Source: Apodemus sylvaticus (Eukaryota; Chordata; Mammalia; Rodentia; Muridae). From it: 64,000 nucleotides of DNA. Each line of letters opens with the position of its first letter. Positions within the stretch are counted from its first letter, which is position 1. The position numbers were made by a program, and so were the translations under genes. Below the pieces are notes generated by a model. The model was not told the DNA's origin. It did not search any database and saw nothing but the letters and a program-made list of their open reading frames with translations. The DNA is taken from contig NC_067477.1 in assembly GCF_947179515.1 (NCBI RefSeq), forward strand, positions 129,463,896 through 129,527,895. The letters are read 5' to 3'. Shown piece after piece: positions 11,850 to 25,039 of the stretch.

Positions 11850-14800
11850 ATACATTATTTGTGTACATTTTGATATTCCTAAAGTATTAGTTGTCATAGG
11901 GAAAATGGCATTTAATATTATCAAGTTTCTGCTAGATTCTTTGATAAGATTATTGAACAGTCATATCTTGGGTATCTACTCCACACTCTTCTGATTCCGG
12001 GGAAGGGGTGCGGCAGGGAGGTTGTGATCAGATTTCTGCTCTCTTTGACTTTAAACAGCTCTGAATACATTTTTCGCTTTTTTGTTGAACACGTATGGAG
12101 TCCCTGTTGCCTTAGTAACTGATTTAGCACAACATGTTTTTTCCTCCTTCTTTTAATAAATTAGTTTCCATTTCTGCCAAGAAGGAACATATTAATCTAC
12201 TCATTATGCTAGGGGAAGGAAGTCGAAGGTTGTAGAAATTGTCATTTATGTAAAAACTCTCAGAAAGTCAATTGTTAGTATCCGTGTGCCAAGAATTCTC
12301 CTTGTGTCTTAGAGAGCAAGCGTGTCCAGTATTCTGTAACGGAGGAGGCGGGTACCACCTCAGTTCCCCCAGGTCGTGTCTCCTAGACAAACAACTTCTG
12401 ATGCATCTAGATTTAAAAGATAGCTGATGGCAAGAAAACAGTCACTAACTAGACAATGTTCTTAAGTACAAACGTTCACAAGAGAGAACTGGTTTCTAAT
12501 GGTCAGCCAAAACATATACGACTACCACCAAAACAATAGGAAACCTCCAAAAAGCTTTGTGGGATACCTCACAGAAGTCGACAAAACTTACTGAAAAAAC
12601 TGCAATCAAGTTTCTGTTCTTCACAAAGCAGTAAATCCTGCTTAAGGCTTCTGACAAGTTAATTTTTCTAGTGTGAAGTGAAATAGAACAAACAATTCTG
12701 ACCTAGCTTGCCTTTTAAACCAAAGACTGCCTAAAATCATACTTATCTATAATGGTGTGCAGGTGCATCTGTGGTAATCGTGTGTATTTCACTGCACTTT
12801 CTGACATTCCAAACTTTAATGGTCAGGTTCTTTCCAGTGTTGCAGGTGAATCCACTGTCTTCCCTGCTCATGATATCCAGTCCTTAGTGTGAAAAGCTAA
12901 CAGACAGCCATAGAAGGGTATTTGAGTCAGAGGAAGACCACACACAGCCTGACTTGCAGCTCCCATTATGATATTTACTGTTCTAACCATGGAAGAAGGC
13001 AGTGGACATGGAGGGCTGGGGAGGGGATGGGCCATGGGGGATTGATACCAGGACTCTAGGAATTTCAATTTTCATAAATAGTTCATTTTTAAGTGATGAG
13101 AACTCAAAGTTAAGAGTTGGGAAAGGGAAAGATAAGGGATGCAGACTTAGAGCCACTCCTTATCTATCTGGTCACCTTCATATGTAGTCACACCAGAATG
13201 GCACGCATTACATAAGAACAGACGGGGGGCATTCATTCTTACTAGAAGTGCTCATCGAAAATGAACACACATAGACCTTAAACAACCCTAGGTCCTGCCC
13301 AATAACATTGTTCTATAAGTTCAGCATGTTTCCTATTATTTTTTACTGCGAACAAAGACTTGACTATGTATTTCCTCTTGATTTCATGGAATTGGGCAGG
13401 AAATGTTAAAGGCAAGAAAGAGAATATTTCCTGAGTCCTTGGATATTTTTGCAGAAAGACTCTTAAAAGACTTCATCTCTGTTTTAAAACCATCAGTCTT
13501 CACAGGAGCATGGGAAATGTGCATCTGGCAGCAAACATGGCATTCAGTTGACTAAGCATGGCCACTCTTGCCCCGTAGCTCCACAGCCTATGCATAGATT
13601 TGTTAATTAAGCAACTGCAGTGTTCAAATACTGAATTATCAATCTCTCAGTTTGGAAGAATTTATACATGGTCTGCAAAACACTTATGTTCCAGATGCAT
13701 ATAGTGTTGTCAATAAAAATAAATAAAGTAATAACGAGGCTCAGTTTGTTAATAATAACAATAACAACAATAATATAATAATGCTATTGTAGTATAGTGT
13801 CTCAATTCAAATTTTCAGATTATTAGAAGATAGTGACAGAAATCTCAGCAGGGTCTGTTTCAAAACAGGACTCCTTCAAAGCATACATAACACAGGAGCA
13901 ACATCCTTTCAGTGTTCTACACAGCCAACAAAAACCAGGTGCAATGGAAATATGATGATAAATATCTTCGTCAATGCATTAACATGCCTGGGAACCTGAT
14001 TAATTCACTAAAGAGAAAATCAGAATGTAACATGGGTAAGCCCACATCTCTGCTATGCACTATCCTTTTAAGAACCACAATCTCTAACAAGAAAATAATA
14101 CACATGAAACGAAGCAGAGGAGAAAACCAATGTGCACAGGTGTGTTGCTGACACCTATTCCAGCGATGGAACCTTGACTCTGGAAGTTTTCTGTGCTGTC
14201 CTTTGTGACTTACGTCACAGAATCATCTTAGGGAAAACATGCTATCCAAGTCTTTAAGGTTTTCCAGTTCTAGGCAGGAAAATTGGTACTCAAATCTGGA
14301 AAGTCTACAACCCTACGAAACCAATGTTGTCTCTTATTATTTCTAATCTGATAAGTAGTGATAAGAATATTCCAGTATATTATGTAGGAACTGGATCAAC
14401 AAATCTTAGTTAAGAATCAAAAATTATTATTTTACAAATTAGAAACATAACAGATAACATATTTTAAAATATTTTCTGGCACATAAGAGAAATCATTAAT
14501 ATTTTTAATTCTACTTTCCATTTGTGCCTCTTTTTTTTTTTAATATATTTAAGTGCCTGATGTTAGTAGCATTTACAGGCTGTAGGCTAGTACCCCCATT
14601 CATGGTCTGACTTTAGGGTCCTTAGGTCAGTCTTTCACAGGAGATTAAAATGAATATGGGGAACAATTAATTTCAGGATCGGTTCCAATAAGACTCAATT
14701 ATGCTATCTTCTTCTGTTGTCCATTTATGAGCTAGTTTTCTCCCATCTACTATAAGAATCACAGGTGAGAACTAGCTTCGCATCCCTTACTCATGGAAAA

Positions 14801-15600
14801 ATAATGCAAGAGCTATTATTCACAGATAGCATGCATGAAGAGAAGGGGTGTCTTGCCATCTTTATTGTATGTCCAGGTACATTTGCTGAGCTTGCCTGTC
14901 AAGACCAGTCTTCTCACGCTGAGTGTTCCATTTATTTTCATATAGCTGCTAAAGGCAGATGAGGACTGGACCCCACCCTCAGGAAAGCATAACAGTGTGT
15001 TCAGATACAGAAAATCAGCCACCGGGACTGCTCTGTGCAGCACCAGAGACCAAAGGTTAAAATAATCAGCCCACCCCCAATACCGTCTGGGAATCACCGG
15101 AATTTCCAGAAATCTCTGTGGCTCAAAGACTCAGTGCTCGTTTTTTAAAAAAAAGTAGAACACAGAGTGCTCAGGCTCCAGACATGACACTGGATTCATC
15201 ATGGTTGGGTAAATGCTGCCTTATAGACATTGGCCCATGGGATGCCACACTTACACATTAAGCAGCTAAGTCAATGGTTGCTTCAACTGGTCAGAAAGTA
15301 ACAAAATGGAGAGACTCTCTCTGTGTTTGATAATGGTACCAGCTTGGCAAATTAGCATTTTTTAAATTGCAATTATTGAAAGAAAATAAGGCAGCTCAGT
15401 CCAGTCTTGTAGTTTATATTCGGTGCAAGCCTGGTTCCTGATTCAAGGGAAGCAGAGTGTCCTATTAACTTGCCTTAGTCTTCAACTGCTTGTTCACTTC
15501 TTCTGGGTGATCTAGCTTCATACTTGACTGGCATTTAAAAAAAAAATCTCCTGGCATCATTAGCATTGTTGATTTCTGAGCAATGTTACTAACAAAATGC
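11850..15600. other. Intronic sequence; AAT/AAC-rich patch only
   Basis: No gene was recognised. An A-rich AATAA/AACAA patch lies at about 13705..13783. ORFs here are short and unlike any family I know. Confidence 0.4.
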
Positions 15601-15639
15601 ATCCTATCTTGACCTATTAAGAATGATTATCTAGCTGTA

Positions 15640-17895
15640 CTTGGGCCATGCCATTTGCAGTTAGACAGAAAGCCTTTAATGAAATAGGAGTCAGAGGAGG
15701 AGAGAGATTAGAGAAGGCAGGTAAGTAAAGGCCCCAGGAGGCAAGCAAAACAGACAGAGCAAGCTTAGGAAGCAAGCTCAGAGTAGGTGGGGAGGGGGCA
15801 GGAGTGTTGTGGATAGGCCTGGTGCTGTTCTTGTAAACCAGTCCCCTAAAGGATAAAGAGCCAATCACAAGGCAAGTAGGTGGACTTCTGGGTTGAACAG
15901 AGGAAGAGAGAAAGCAGGAGGGAATTAGGTCTTTTTGGAACAGGGACAGCAGAGGGGTAAAATGTAGCTGCTAGAGATTCCTGGTATCATGGTGAAGCCG
16001 CAAAGATTCACCACTAGAGGAATCAGATTTTTATAAGGCTTACAAGATTAGGTTTCAGTTATTGCACCCAAAGATTGACTTACCATTATTTTTGAATTAT
16101 ATTTGTGTTGCCTCTTCCTTCATGTAGTGGCTTGTCTGGGTTCCAGAGAGAAAGGTACGGTGGTAAAGTGTGGGTTTACCAGATATGCACCACAAAGGCC
16201 ATGGTAGATTTGAAACACAAAGTCAGCGTGGTGGCCACTAGTGTGGTGGTGACCTGCCACTGGGAACCTAGTGAGCTGGGTGCAGATGTTTCAGGAGCTC
16301 CAGGCTGGTGAGTAAATCTCCATGAGATAAAAACAACCAGTACCCCCAGAACTCCTGGGGACTAAAGCACCAACCAGAGACTACACATGGAGGGACCCAT
16401 GGCTCCAGCTGCATATGTAGCAGAGGATGGCCTTGTTTCACATCAAAGGGAGGAGAGGCCCTTGGTCCTGAGAAGGCTTGATGGCCCAGTATAGGGGAAT
16501 GCCAGGGCAGGAAAGCAGGAGTGGGTAGGTTAGTGAGCAGGGGGAAGAGGGAAGGGATAGGTTGTTTTAGGAGGAGAAACCAGGAAAGGGGATAACATTT
16601 GAAATATAAATAAGATCTATGTAAAAAACAAAAATAAAACAAACAAACAAAAACAAAACAAAAAACAAAAACAAGACCAAAAAAAAAAAAAAAAAAGAAA
16701 AAGAAAGCCATTGCCCACCATTGCTCCAGGGCAGAGTTAGAGGCCCAAGCTTGGGAATGTGCTGGTTCTACGTCTTAAATATTTTCTGCAACAGAGGAGC
16801 ATAGCAAGAATGAGATGGGAGAGACTTTAAAAGAGACAGAGCAAACTTCAGAAATAACCTGAGAAATAGGTAGGGAGGAAGATCAAGGATGGTAGAGAGA
16901 GAAAGAGAGGTAAGTGCCCTTGTGACAAGGATTTCAGTCCATGAAACCTGAGAGAAAAATGTCCCAAATCACAAAAGAGAAGCACCTTTTTCCATGTGGT
17001 GGGTGCCCAGTAGGTGAAGAAAAGAGTCCTGGTGTTCTGGCTCAACTTTTATGGCAGTAATAGGCTCCAGGAGCCTAACACCTAGACAGAGACTAAGATC
17101 TAGCAGGCATCTCTAAGTTAGCACTTACCATAGGAGACCTGAGGTTAGAGCAGGTGGAGACGAAGCAGTTGAAGAAGAGGATGCTAAAATTTGACATGGC
17201 AAAAGCCAGCAGAAATAAATGATCCAATATTGGGAGAGTCAAATTAGCAACTTATTTCTGATGGAGGCCTGGCCCCTTGGAAACTGATCCACTTGTGTTC
17301 TTCCACATGGGTGTTAGCACCAGATGTGTGTGAGGTTTTCAGCATCAGGTACATGTTAGGGGGTACAGTCAAAAAATGGCTGACAGGACTGAGCTATTAC
17401 TGTGGAAGGTTTTTACTGTAGGTAAAGGAGAGAAAATATCCCTAGGCATATGAGAGAGTCCAGAGCGGAGACAAAGGGAAGCAGACTGGAAAGGGTCAGG
17501 GCTCTCTGTGAGAGGCAGGGGAATAGCAGGGCAGGGAGGGTGTTGGGGGGGTACTTTACCATTATAAAGAGAACAAGTGGCACCCAGAGCTGCCAATGTG
17601 GGCTCTGAAATGTGTAACAAATACTTGTGGGTAAGGGCTGAGAAAGCTTGGAGACTGGTGTGGGCTTTGATATGAAACCACAAGTAGCCATCTGCTAGAG
17701 GTAAGGGAAATGACTCCTTTTGGCAGATGGGAGCTGGTTTCAAAGTTCCTGAGGGGTGCTGGCCTTTATCCAGGCTCTAGAAGCCTCCCTGTAGTCCAGC
17801 TCGAGCTCGTTTCGTCCTATATGGACGTCCTGAGAGCTCAGCAGGCGTCTTCTGCGTGCTCACTTCTTCTAGCTGCCCTGCCTCTCACTTAGATG
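15640..17895. other. Purine-rich block of different composition, possible old LTR-element interior
   Basis: Compared with the AT-rich surroundings this block is GC- and purine-richer, with many AGGAG, GGCAGG and AGAGAG words. It ends near a CpG cluster at 17802..17857. It is interrupted by an L1 3' end (16326..16706). The composition and the nested insertion suggest an older mobile element, but I could not match a named family, a primer-binding site or gag/pol motifs. It could also be ordinary unique sequence. Confidence 0.3.
16326..16706 (+). mobile_element. LINE-1 3' end with A-rich tail
   Basis: It shows the typical L1 3' UTR order: AACCAGTACCCCCAGAACTC, GGGACTAAAGCACCAACCA, CATGGCTCCAGCTGCATATG, TAGCAGAGGATGGCC, GGAGAGGCCCTTGGTCCTG, GGGGAATGCCAGGGC and GGGGATAACATTTGAAATAT. 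An interrupted AAAC-type tail (16630..16700) follows. 5'-truncated, no coding capacity. A possible weak 8-bp target duplication (GCTCCAGG) occurs on both sides. Confidence 0.9.
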
Positions 17896-18639
17896 CCTTT
17901 CAGAAAATTATCCCAGCATTTTCAGGGTTGTTAAGTTTTGAGCTGTGTTAGTTACAAATGTGTCATCCTATCTTGATACATTTCCTACTGTATGTTCTAC
18001 TGGCTCCTGACTACTATGGGGACATTAGTTTTTCTACTACATGCCATTAAAATCTTAACCATCTTAAAAGCAGTGCAAATTCATCATAAAAATAGAAAAT
18101 ATAGATGAACATAGAGAGGAAAATGACATCTATCATACCACCAAAGGTTAACAACTGTTCACACAATTCCCAAATGCTGCCCTTATGTGCACATTCTTTT
18201 CATGTTTTTCAGAACTCAATCAGAAAATACTTAACATTACAAAAATATCCTGTTCTCATTAAAATATATAAACATCCTTATTGGTATTTGGTTATTATTC
18301 ATTCATAACATTTTGAATGACTAGGTAGAATTTGCTTGCATTTCTTTAAATACATATATATTCATAAATATTTAGCCATTCTAAGTATTTTGCTTATGTA
18401 AGTTGCACAAGAGTGATCGTTGTAGCTGTTTCCCAACTTTTATTTTCCCATCTTGATTAATAAATGACACATTCTTCCAACGCCTAGGAGGAAGCAACAG
18501 ATTGGAATGTTTGCAAAAATCTGTCAATGTGGCTCCTAAGAAACAAACTAATATGCATCATTCCCATGCTCACACGCTTCAAAAGCAAGAACTACTGTTG
18601 TTTATTATAGTAGTGTTTTAAATAGGAAGTTTCCCCCCC

Positions 18640-19003
18640 CCTCCTCCTTCCCCTGCCCATAGGCTCATATACTTGAATGTTCCATCAAGGGGGACTGGCA
18701 ACACTTGAGAAGGATTAGGAGGTGTGACCTTGTTGGAGGAAATGTGCCGTAGAGTTAGGCGTCAGGATTTCAAAAGCTCAGGTCAAGTTTGCTCTTCCTG
18801 CTGCTTTCAGAATCACATACAGAAGTGTCAGCTCCCTCTCTCTGGTATCATGTCTGCCTGTGTGCTGCCATGCTTCCTGACATGACAATAAGGGGCTAAA
18901 CTTCTGAACCTGAAAGCCAGCCCCAATTAAATGGTTTCATTTTATAAGAGTTGCCATGGTCATGGAGTCTCTTCAGCAGTAGAACAACTGAGTAAGACGA
19001 CTG
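18640..19003 (+). mobile_element. MaLR-type solo LTR (MTD-like)
   Basis: The order of landmarks matches murine MT-family LTRs: GGAGGTGTGACCTTGTTGGAGGAA, CAGCTCC, CATGTCTGCCTGTGTGCTGCCATGCTTCC, TGACAATAAGGGGCTAAAC, CTGAAAGCCAGCCCCAATTAAATGG and ATAAGAGTTGCCATGGTCATG. It ends GTAGAACAACTGAGTAAGAC. No internal region is attached, so it is a solo LTR. The precise subfamily is uncertain. Confidence 0.8.
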
Positions 19004-19004
19004 C

Positions 19005-19575
19005 AAAGTTTTCACAGATATTTGGATAAAGCTTTGAAAATGACATTCTAAAAAATGAAGAGAAGATAGGGAGGTACCAATAGTTCAGGGCCCAGAGCCC
19101 AAGTGCCTCTGTGAGCCTCACCAGCTGAGAGTAACTGTCATTTTGAAACTCTCTAGCTGCATTTGCTGACGTTTCCACCTAAGATGGTACAGGAAGTCAG
19201 CTGAGGTTCTTCCCAGTACCTTTGCTTGGTTGAGACCAGATCGACAGAAAGGAAGGAAGCTTTTCTGCTGTATTCCGGCATAGATCGTTACTCTGGAAAT
19301 GGAAGCTGTAGTTTATAAGAGGTCCTGGGGAGATAAGGGTGATGCTTGCCCACACTGTTCTATGCTTTCCTTACTTTCCCTTCCCCTTAGACCTCTCAGT
19401 AGCATGAGTGCAGTTGGGGAATCATTAGCAGAATTATATGCTATGTAGGTTGTGGCCAGCAGAACCTTATGCCAGGTCGGATCCACCTTGGAATGACTGT
19501 GACAGAGCCTTTTCAGAAGATACCAGCTGATGGGATTTTATGCAGACACAGAATGGACAAGTCTCTAGAGGTCTG
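19005..19575. other. Intronic sequence, nothing recognised
   Basis: No feature seen. Confidence 0.4.
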
Positions 19576-19580
19576 GATCC

Positions 19581-19756
<176 letters not shown>

Positions 19757-19759
19757 ATC

Positions 19760-22700
19760 TATGGATTTTTACTCTTAACTCTCACCATCTGAAAACTCAT
19801 CTAAATGCTCCCCAGGGATCTTATATTGTGTTTCCAAAAATGCTACGCTGTGGGAAACACTGATATTAAGTAAATATTCTCCCTTTAAAAAATCAGTGAC
19901 ATTTGGGGAGAGGGAGACTGACCACTGGCGGAGAATTAGGAAGTTGTTTTTAGCTATTGTAACTGACATAATTAAAAATTGCCTATCTACCCCTCCTGAA
20001 ATCCCTCAGCTGATTAATAGTCTAGACCATAAGACATAACACTGAGTGGTGTTTAAAAAATCATTTCCTTAACGTTAAGAACAAGCTTAGAAGCTGAGGG
20101 AAGATCCTAGAAATAGAAGATGAGGGTAGATAATTTGAGAAAGAGGCATATGCACAATGGAAACAGATGTGTATGTTAGACTGGACTGAGAGTTTCACAA
20201 AGGCAAAAAAACAAAAACAAAAACAAAAAACATTTCAAGTCTTAGCTGGGCGCCCACTAGATTCCTTCTTTGCAATCTTTTGTTTTCTTTTGGCCCAAGA
20301 AGAAGCCATTTGTAAAGCTTTCATGGATCAGATGGAAATGAAAAGGGCGGAGGAGAGGCCAGCAGAGAGGGAGGAAATGTGAGGGTGTCCCTGCTGGCAA
20401 GCTTTGGTGGTGGAATTGCTTCCCTGCGATTGAGAAGGCAGTGGGAGGAAGAGCCTGGAGAGGTGGGGGCAGGGGCAGGCTCCTGTCACAGAGAGATCTG
20501 GGAGGTGATGTCAGTAAGAGAGCATCTGCCTTCTAAGGACTTTGTCTGCCAAATGGCATAGGCGGCCAGGTCTTGAGTGCCAGTTCTCTCTGTAATAAGG
20601 AGAGGCAGGAAATGGGCAGTGAGGAAATCCATGCTTGTAGGACATGGCTGATCCGGCAAGGTTGTCTTGGTGGTTTCTGATCTAGGCAGACATCCATGCC
20701 TCGTGCTGGCACAGTATTTCCCAGTTTACAAAATACAGACTCTATCACATTACAACAGTGGTCTGAGAGCTGAGCCTATCAGGGACATAGCTGTGGCTGC
20801 TATCCAGATGAGAAAAGTGTCTTACAGAACGAGCAATACATCTGATGGCTCACCTCCTTTAATGGCTCTAATGTTCTTTCTACCACTTGGTGTGAGTAGC
20901 TTCACTGGGGAATGACTGTTCTTTCTGGTACCTTCTAAATGCCATGTCTTTTCTGCACCATACGCTTAAGTGGAGCTCTGTTTGCGCCGCCCTTGAAGCC
21001 TGCTGTAGGTCCTCCTGTCTCTATGTTTTGTTCAGACTACTTCTTTTGCCCAGAGCATCTTTCTCCTGCCTGGATTACTGGAATGGTACCCAGGACTTGC
21101 AAGGTCTAGATCTCTGTGTGCTGTGCTTTTCTCCCATGACACTTTTTAGTCACAAATCTTTGTATTATGAGGCTCAGACATTTCTTCTCCCAAACTAAAT
21201 TTCACCTTTTCTGTGCTTTATGATATGTCAAAACTGTTTTGTAGAAGACAGGAAAACACTTTTGAATGAGCAAAACTGCTTTGAATTCTTCATATATATT
21301 TCTTGTAATGAAAGATCTACTCCTCAAAGCTAAAGCAGATTCCATTTATATTTGCAATAAAAATTTGCTAATTGGACACACACATATGTATCTATACATA
21401 TGTATATATATGTATATGTGTGTGTATATATACACTATGTTTATTGATAACTGAATTTGCTTTTCTACACTAGTGTGGTGTGAGTGATTGTGAGGCTATT
21501 TAATTCATTAATATAAGTGAAAGTTTTCTAATGTTCTCATCTTGGTTGAGTTTATCACTCATGTGTTCAAATAAAAAGTTAAGTTTCATTTAAAAAAAAA
21601 AAAGCTTCATGGCTGGAGAATAAGAAATACATGTGTACATTGCCCTGATCTGAGCTTCTAACTTTAAAGGGCAACTTCAGGCTTTGATTGGCTAAAGCCT
21701 CCGTGTTAAGGAACCTGACATTTCCTTTGATTGTTTTTTGTTGTTGTTTTTGTTGTTATTTTTTATTGTTATAACACAGATCATGGCTTCTTTAGTTTGT
21801 GACTGATGTTCTCTTGGTTTGTTTGTTTTCTCATTTTTCTTTCAGTTCCAAAGAAACCTCTGTACTATATCATACAAAAGAGCTTACTGTCAGCCTCTTG
21901 CCCCAGAGGAAAGGGCAGGGACAGCAGCCTTTAGAGCTGGTGTGAAGTCACAGCTACTCTCTCCTTGTCTGTGTTGTCATCAGTCACCCTTTAACTCCAC
22001 ACTTAGTAAATTGTCTTCCTCTTACATGAAAGCCTTTCTGATTAGCTACTTCCAGAATTGTGCCGTTGGATTTTCATTTGTGACTTTCTGCTCCAGAACT
22101 AAAATTAACAAAATTAAAGCCGAGAAGTTTTCCCCTAATTAGGCATTTGTGTCTCCCATAAATGACACTCACAAGTATAAGATGCAGGTTCCATGCCCAA
22201 GGCATATAAACTAGCATCACATAAAACCATTTGGGGACTTAAGTTTAGAGTTAAATTGGAATTTAATGTTGATCCGTAGTGACTAGGAAACATCAAAAAT
22301 AAGGTGAGCTTCAAGCGTCATGAAATTTGGTATTATTCAGTACAACCTGCCAAATCCCTTTATTCAAGAGCAAACATTTGCTAAGCAACCATTTTCCGAT
22401 TAAATCCAAGAATTGAGAAGAAAGTAGACTCTTGATTATCCAAAAAGAAAAATGTTCTTGCTCCCTTGTTAGCAAATCCACAGTATAAATAGCCTAGAGA
22501 ACTTTCTCAGTGACTTCCTTTGAAATCCCCATCCTCTGTTCTCCTGTTTGTCTCAGTCAAGAGGAATCATTATACTTACCTATTAGCTACCATTTTCTGT
22601 ATTTAGAAAGACATCATTGGCCAGGGATCCCTTGGTCTCTGTCTGTACTTTGCCTACATGAGTAAATTTAGTATAACTTTGATTCTGAGAGTCCAGTCAC

Positions 22701-23400
22701 TGACTGTCTTTTCCTTATGCAATCTTTTCCATAAGCCAGAGAGAGACCTTTCCTTTGTCTCTGCTTCATATATCATCAACCTGAAATTCAATACTAGCAT
22801 CACAATAGTAAGACAATTATTATTGTGTGAGATCAGAATGGCACAGCATTTATTCATAGAAAGCACTCTGGCATCCAAAACAAATGTGTAATTAATAACG
22901 AACAATAATAGCATTGTCTCTAAAGGACAAAGCATGACAGCACAGCAATACAGTAAAAATAAACTCTTAACTGTGCCATATGTGCGCTCAGGAAAGTAGG
23001 CAGAAACCTCCTGTTTCTCAGTATTAGGGAGGATTATTTCATTTTAAAAGGTAACTTTCATAAATTTAAAATTACCATGAATTTGTAGACCCAATGCCAC
23101 TAGAAGGGGGATGTTAACCTTAGGCTATCAAGATAAAGCAAATTGATGAATTTTAAAATACTTTCCTGTAGCTTTCTTACTCCTCAGTCATGTGAAGGAG
23201 AAGCTTTTCCCTATACATGTCTGACAAGAGCTCACCTCAACCTCTGGTTCTATGTGTGAATTTCCTTCTCATTTGCGAATACTAAGACGAATTGTATGTT
23301 GTATTACTTCTCTCTAGACTCCTTGATTTTATTGTTGCTTTTAAGATAGTAAAATATTTGCAAGAGATACTGTGATTTTTAACATTAAAATATGTGATTT
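19760..23400. other. Intronic sequence; minor AT/TG and TTG tracts
   Basis: It holds a palindromic-looking ACATATGTAT/TGTG tract at about 21378..21433 and a TTG-rich stretch at 21726..21770. No interspersed repeat was identified. Confidence 0.4.
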
Positions 23401-23404
23401 GTAC

Positions 23405-23535
23405 CTACAGAGATGACTCAGAGGGTAGAGGTACTTGCTACCAAGCCCAGTAGCCTGGGTTCAATCCCTGGGGACCATAGGCCCACAAGATGAAGGAAAG
23501 AACCAATTTCCTCCACAGTCCAACACACACAAAAT
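23405..23535 (+). mobile_element. B3-type SINE
   Basis: AGAGATGACTCAGAGGGTAG (A box), GTACTTGCTACCAAGCCC, CCTGGGTTCAATCCCTGGGG (B box), then GGAAAGAACCAATTTCCTCC and an ACACACAAAATAC tail. The order fits B3 on the plus strand. Confidence 0.85.
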
Positions 23536-23539
23536 ACAA

Positions 23540-24305
23540 TAGTTTTTCAATATGTAATTTTATGCAACAACTCTTATATTTATAAACTTCTGTAGTCTAA
23601 GAGCTTTTGCATGTTAAGGAACCAAAGATAAGACATATAATAAGAAACCAATGGATCACCTTGTTTTGAGGTAAACCCTTCATGACCCATGTTCATTAGG
23701 AGACAGAAAATAGACTTTAAGGGCAGTGACTCTAATGAACAGTGACACACCTTCCATTTTCATGAGAGCAGGCAGAGGCAAAGTTTCTCAGCTGTCTCAA
23801 GCTTCCACAGTACCCAGCTTCTCAGTTCAAAATGAATAATTAGCCAAGCCAGTTCAGGACCAGCTAGGCACACTGTCCATAAGAAGGCCCCACTGCAGTT
23901 CAAAGGAATGCCGAGGGTCAGGGTGTCGCAGCAAGTCTTTTGTTGTTGTGGAACTTCCAAACAATTGACAAGAAGAGATTTTTCTCTCTTCTTCAATACT
24001 AAGGAAAGCAATCATCTGTTTGTCAAATACTTGTTTCCAGAAGTGGATTTATAATCCTATGGAAATTCTGTAATTTACTGACTCACTAAGCAATCCACAG
24101 CACTTGCTCCAGCCCCATAGGATGTATCTCATTTCAAATGAGAATTGGAGTCAATGATGTAAATTAAGTGGTCCTCATAAGGCAAATGGAGAAAAGTGCT
24201 GGGAGAGTTTGCTCTCCAATTCCCCAAAGAAGTCCTCCAATAATTGGACAGAATGCCAAATTTCAGAGCACAAATGAATCTTCTTCTTGTTACTGAACAG
24301 AGAAG
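23540..24305. other. Intronic sequence, nothing recognised
   Basis: No repeat or coding signature. Confidence 0.4.
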
Positions 24306-24307
24306 AT

Positions 24308-24354
24308 AAAAAAAAAACAAAAAACAAAACAAACAAACAAACAAACAAACAAAG
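24308..24354. repeat. (AAAC)n tract
   Basis: A poly-A run leads into six to seven AAAC units, either a simple repeat or an old retroposon tail. Confidence 0.9.
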
Positions 24355-24820
24355 CAGATGGTGTGGCCTGAGGTTAACATGGGCTGAATATCCACACTTG
24401 CTACAGCAATTTCTGTGAAAAAAAAAAATAAATAAATACGAAGGGCATTGTGGCTCAAAGCCAAGGAGTGCTGTAAATATAGATTTCCGAGGAAAAGCAC
24501 ATGAGAGCTTTTGTATCTGTAAATGGTGGGTCTTCTGTAGTTGAGTGACTCATGATGTAACAGATGTCCCCTTTCTGAGTGTGATCTACAAATTGGAATT
24601 CTTGTGAGATCCCATGCTCCAGTGTGCCTTTCATTTTCTGAGAAAGAGAAGAGAGCTTCAGTTTCTGACATGGTTCTGCTGCTGCGATGTTTAATGGATA
24701 GTCTGGGTGTGGTAGCCTTATAGAAATGTCAGAACAGGAAGAACAGCCAGCGGGCTCCTTCTGCAACTGCCTCCGTCATCACTAGTGAAATTCAGTGTTC
24801 TTATATATTTTTAAATTAAA
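24355..24820. other. Intronic sequence, nothing recognised
   Basis: The minus-strand frame of 180 codons at 24129..24671 crosses A-rich repeats and has no domain signature, so I do not call it. Confidence 0.4.
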
Positions 24821-24833
24821 TAAATAAATAACT

Positions 24834-25022
24834 TTTTTTTTTAAAAAGAGTTTTTTATTTGCTATATGTAAGTACACTGTAGCTGTCTCCAGACACTTCA
24901 GAAGAGGATGTCAGATCTCTTTCCAGATGGTTGTGAGCCACCATGTGGTTGCTGGGAATTGAACTCAGGACCTTTGGAAGAGCAGTCAGTGCTCTTAACC
25001 ACTGAGCCACCTCTCCAGCACC
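24834..25022 (-). mobile_element. B2 SINE with 11-bp target-site duplication
   Basis: On the minus strand: GGTGCTGGAGAGGTGGCTCA (A box), GTGGTTAAGAGCACTGACTG, TTGAACTCAGGACC read in reverse as the B box, and a B2 tail region GTACACTGTAGCTGTCTCC. The polyA end is at the low coordinate. The direct repeat AATAAATAACT flanks it at 24823..24833 and 25023..25033. Well preserved, so relatively young. Confidence 0.95.
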
Positions 25023-25039
25023 AATAAATAACTCTTTAC

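Noticed and set aside
24129..24671. 180-codon minus-strand frame
   Set aside because: It crosses A/AAAC-rich repeats, has no domain or conserved motif, and lies in an intron. Chance length is plausible.
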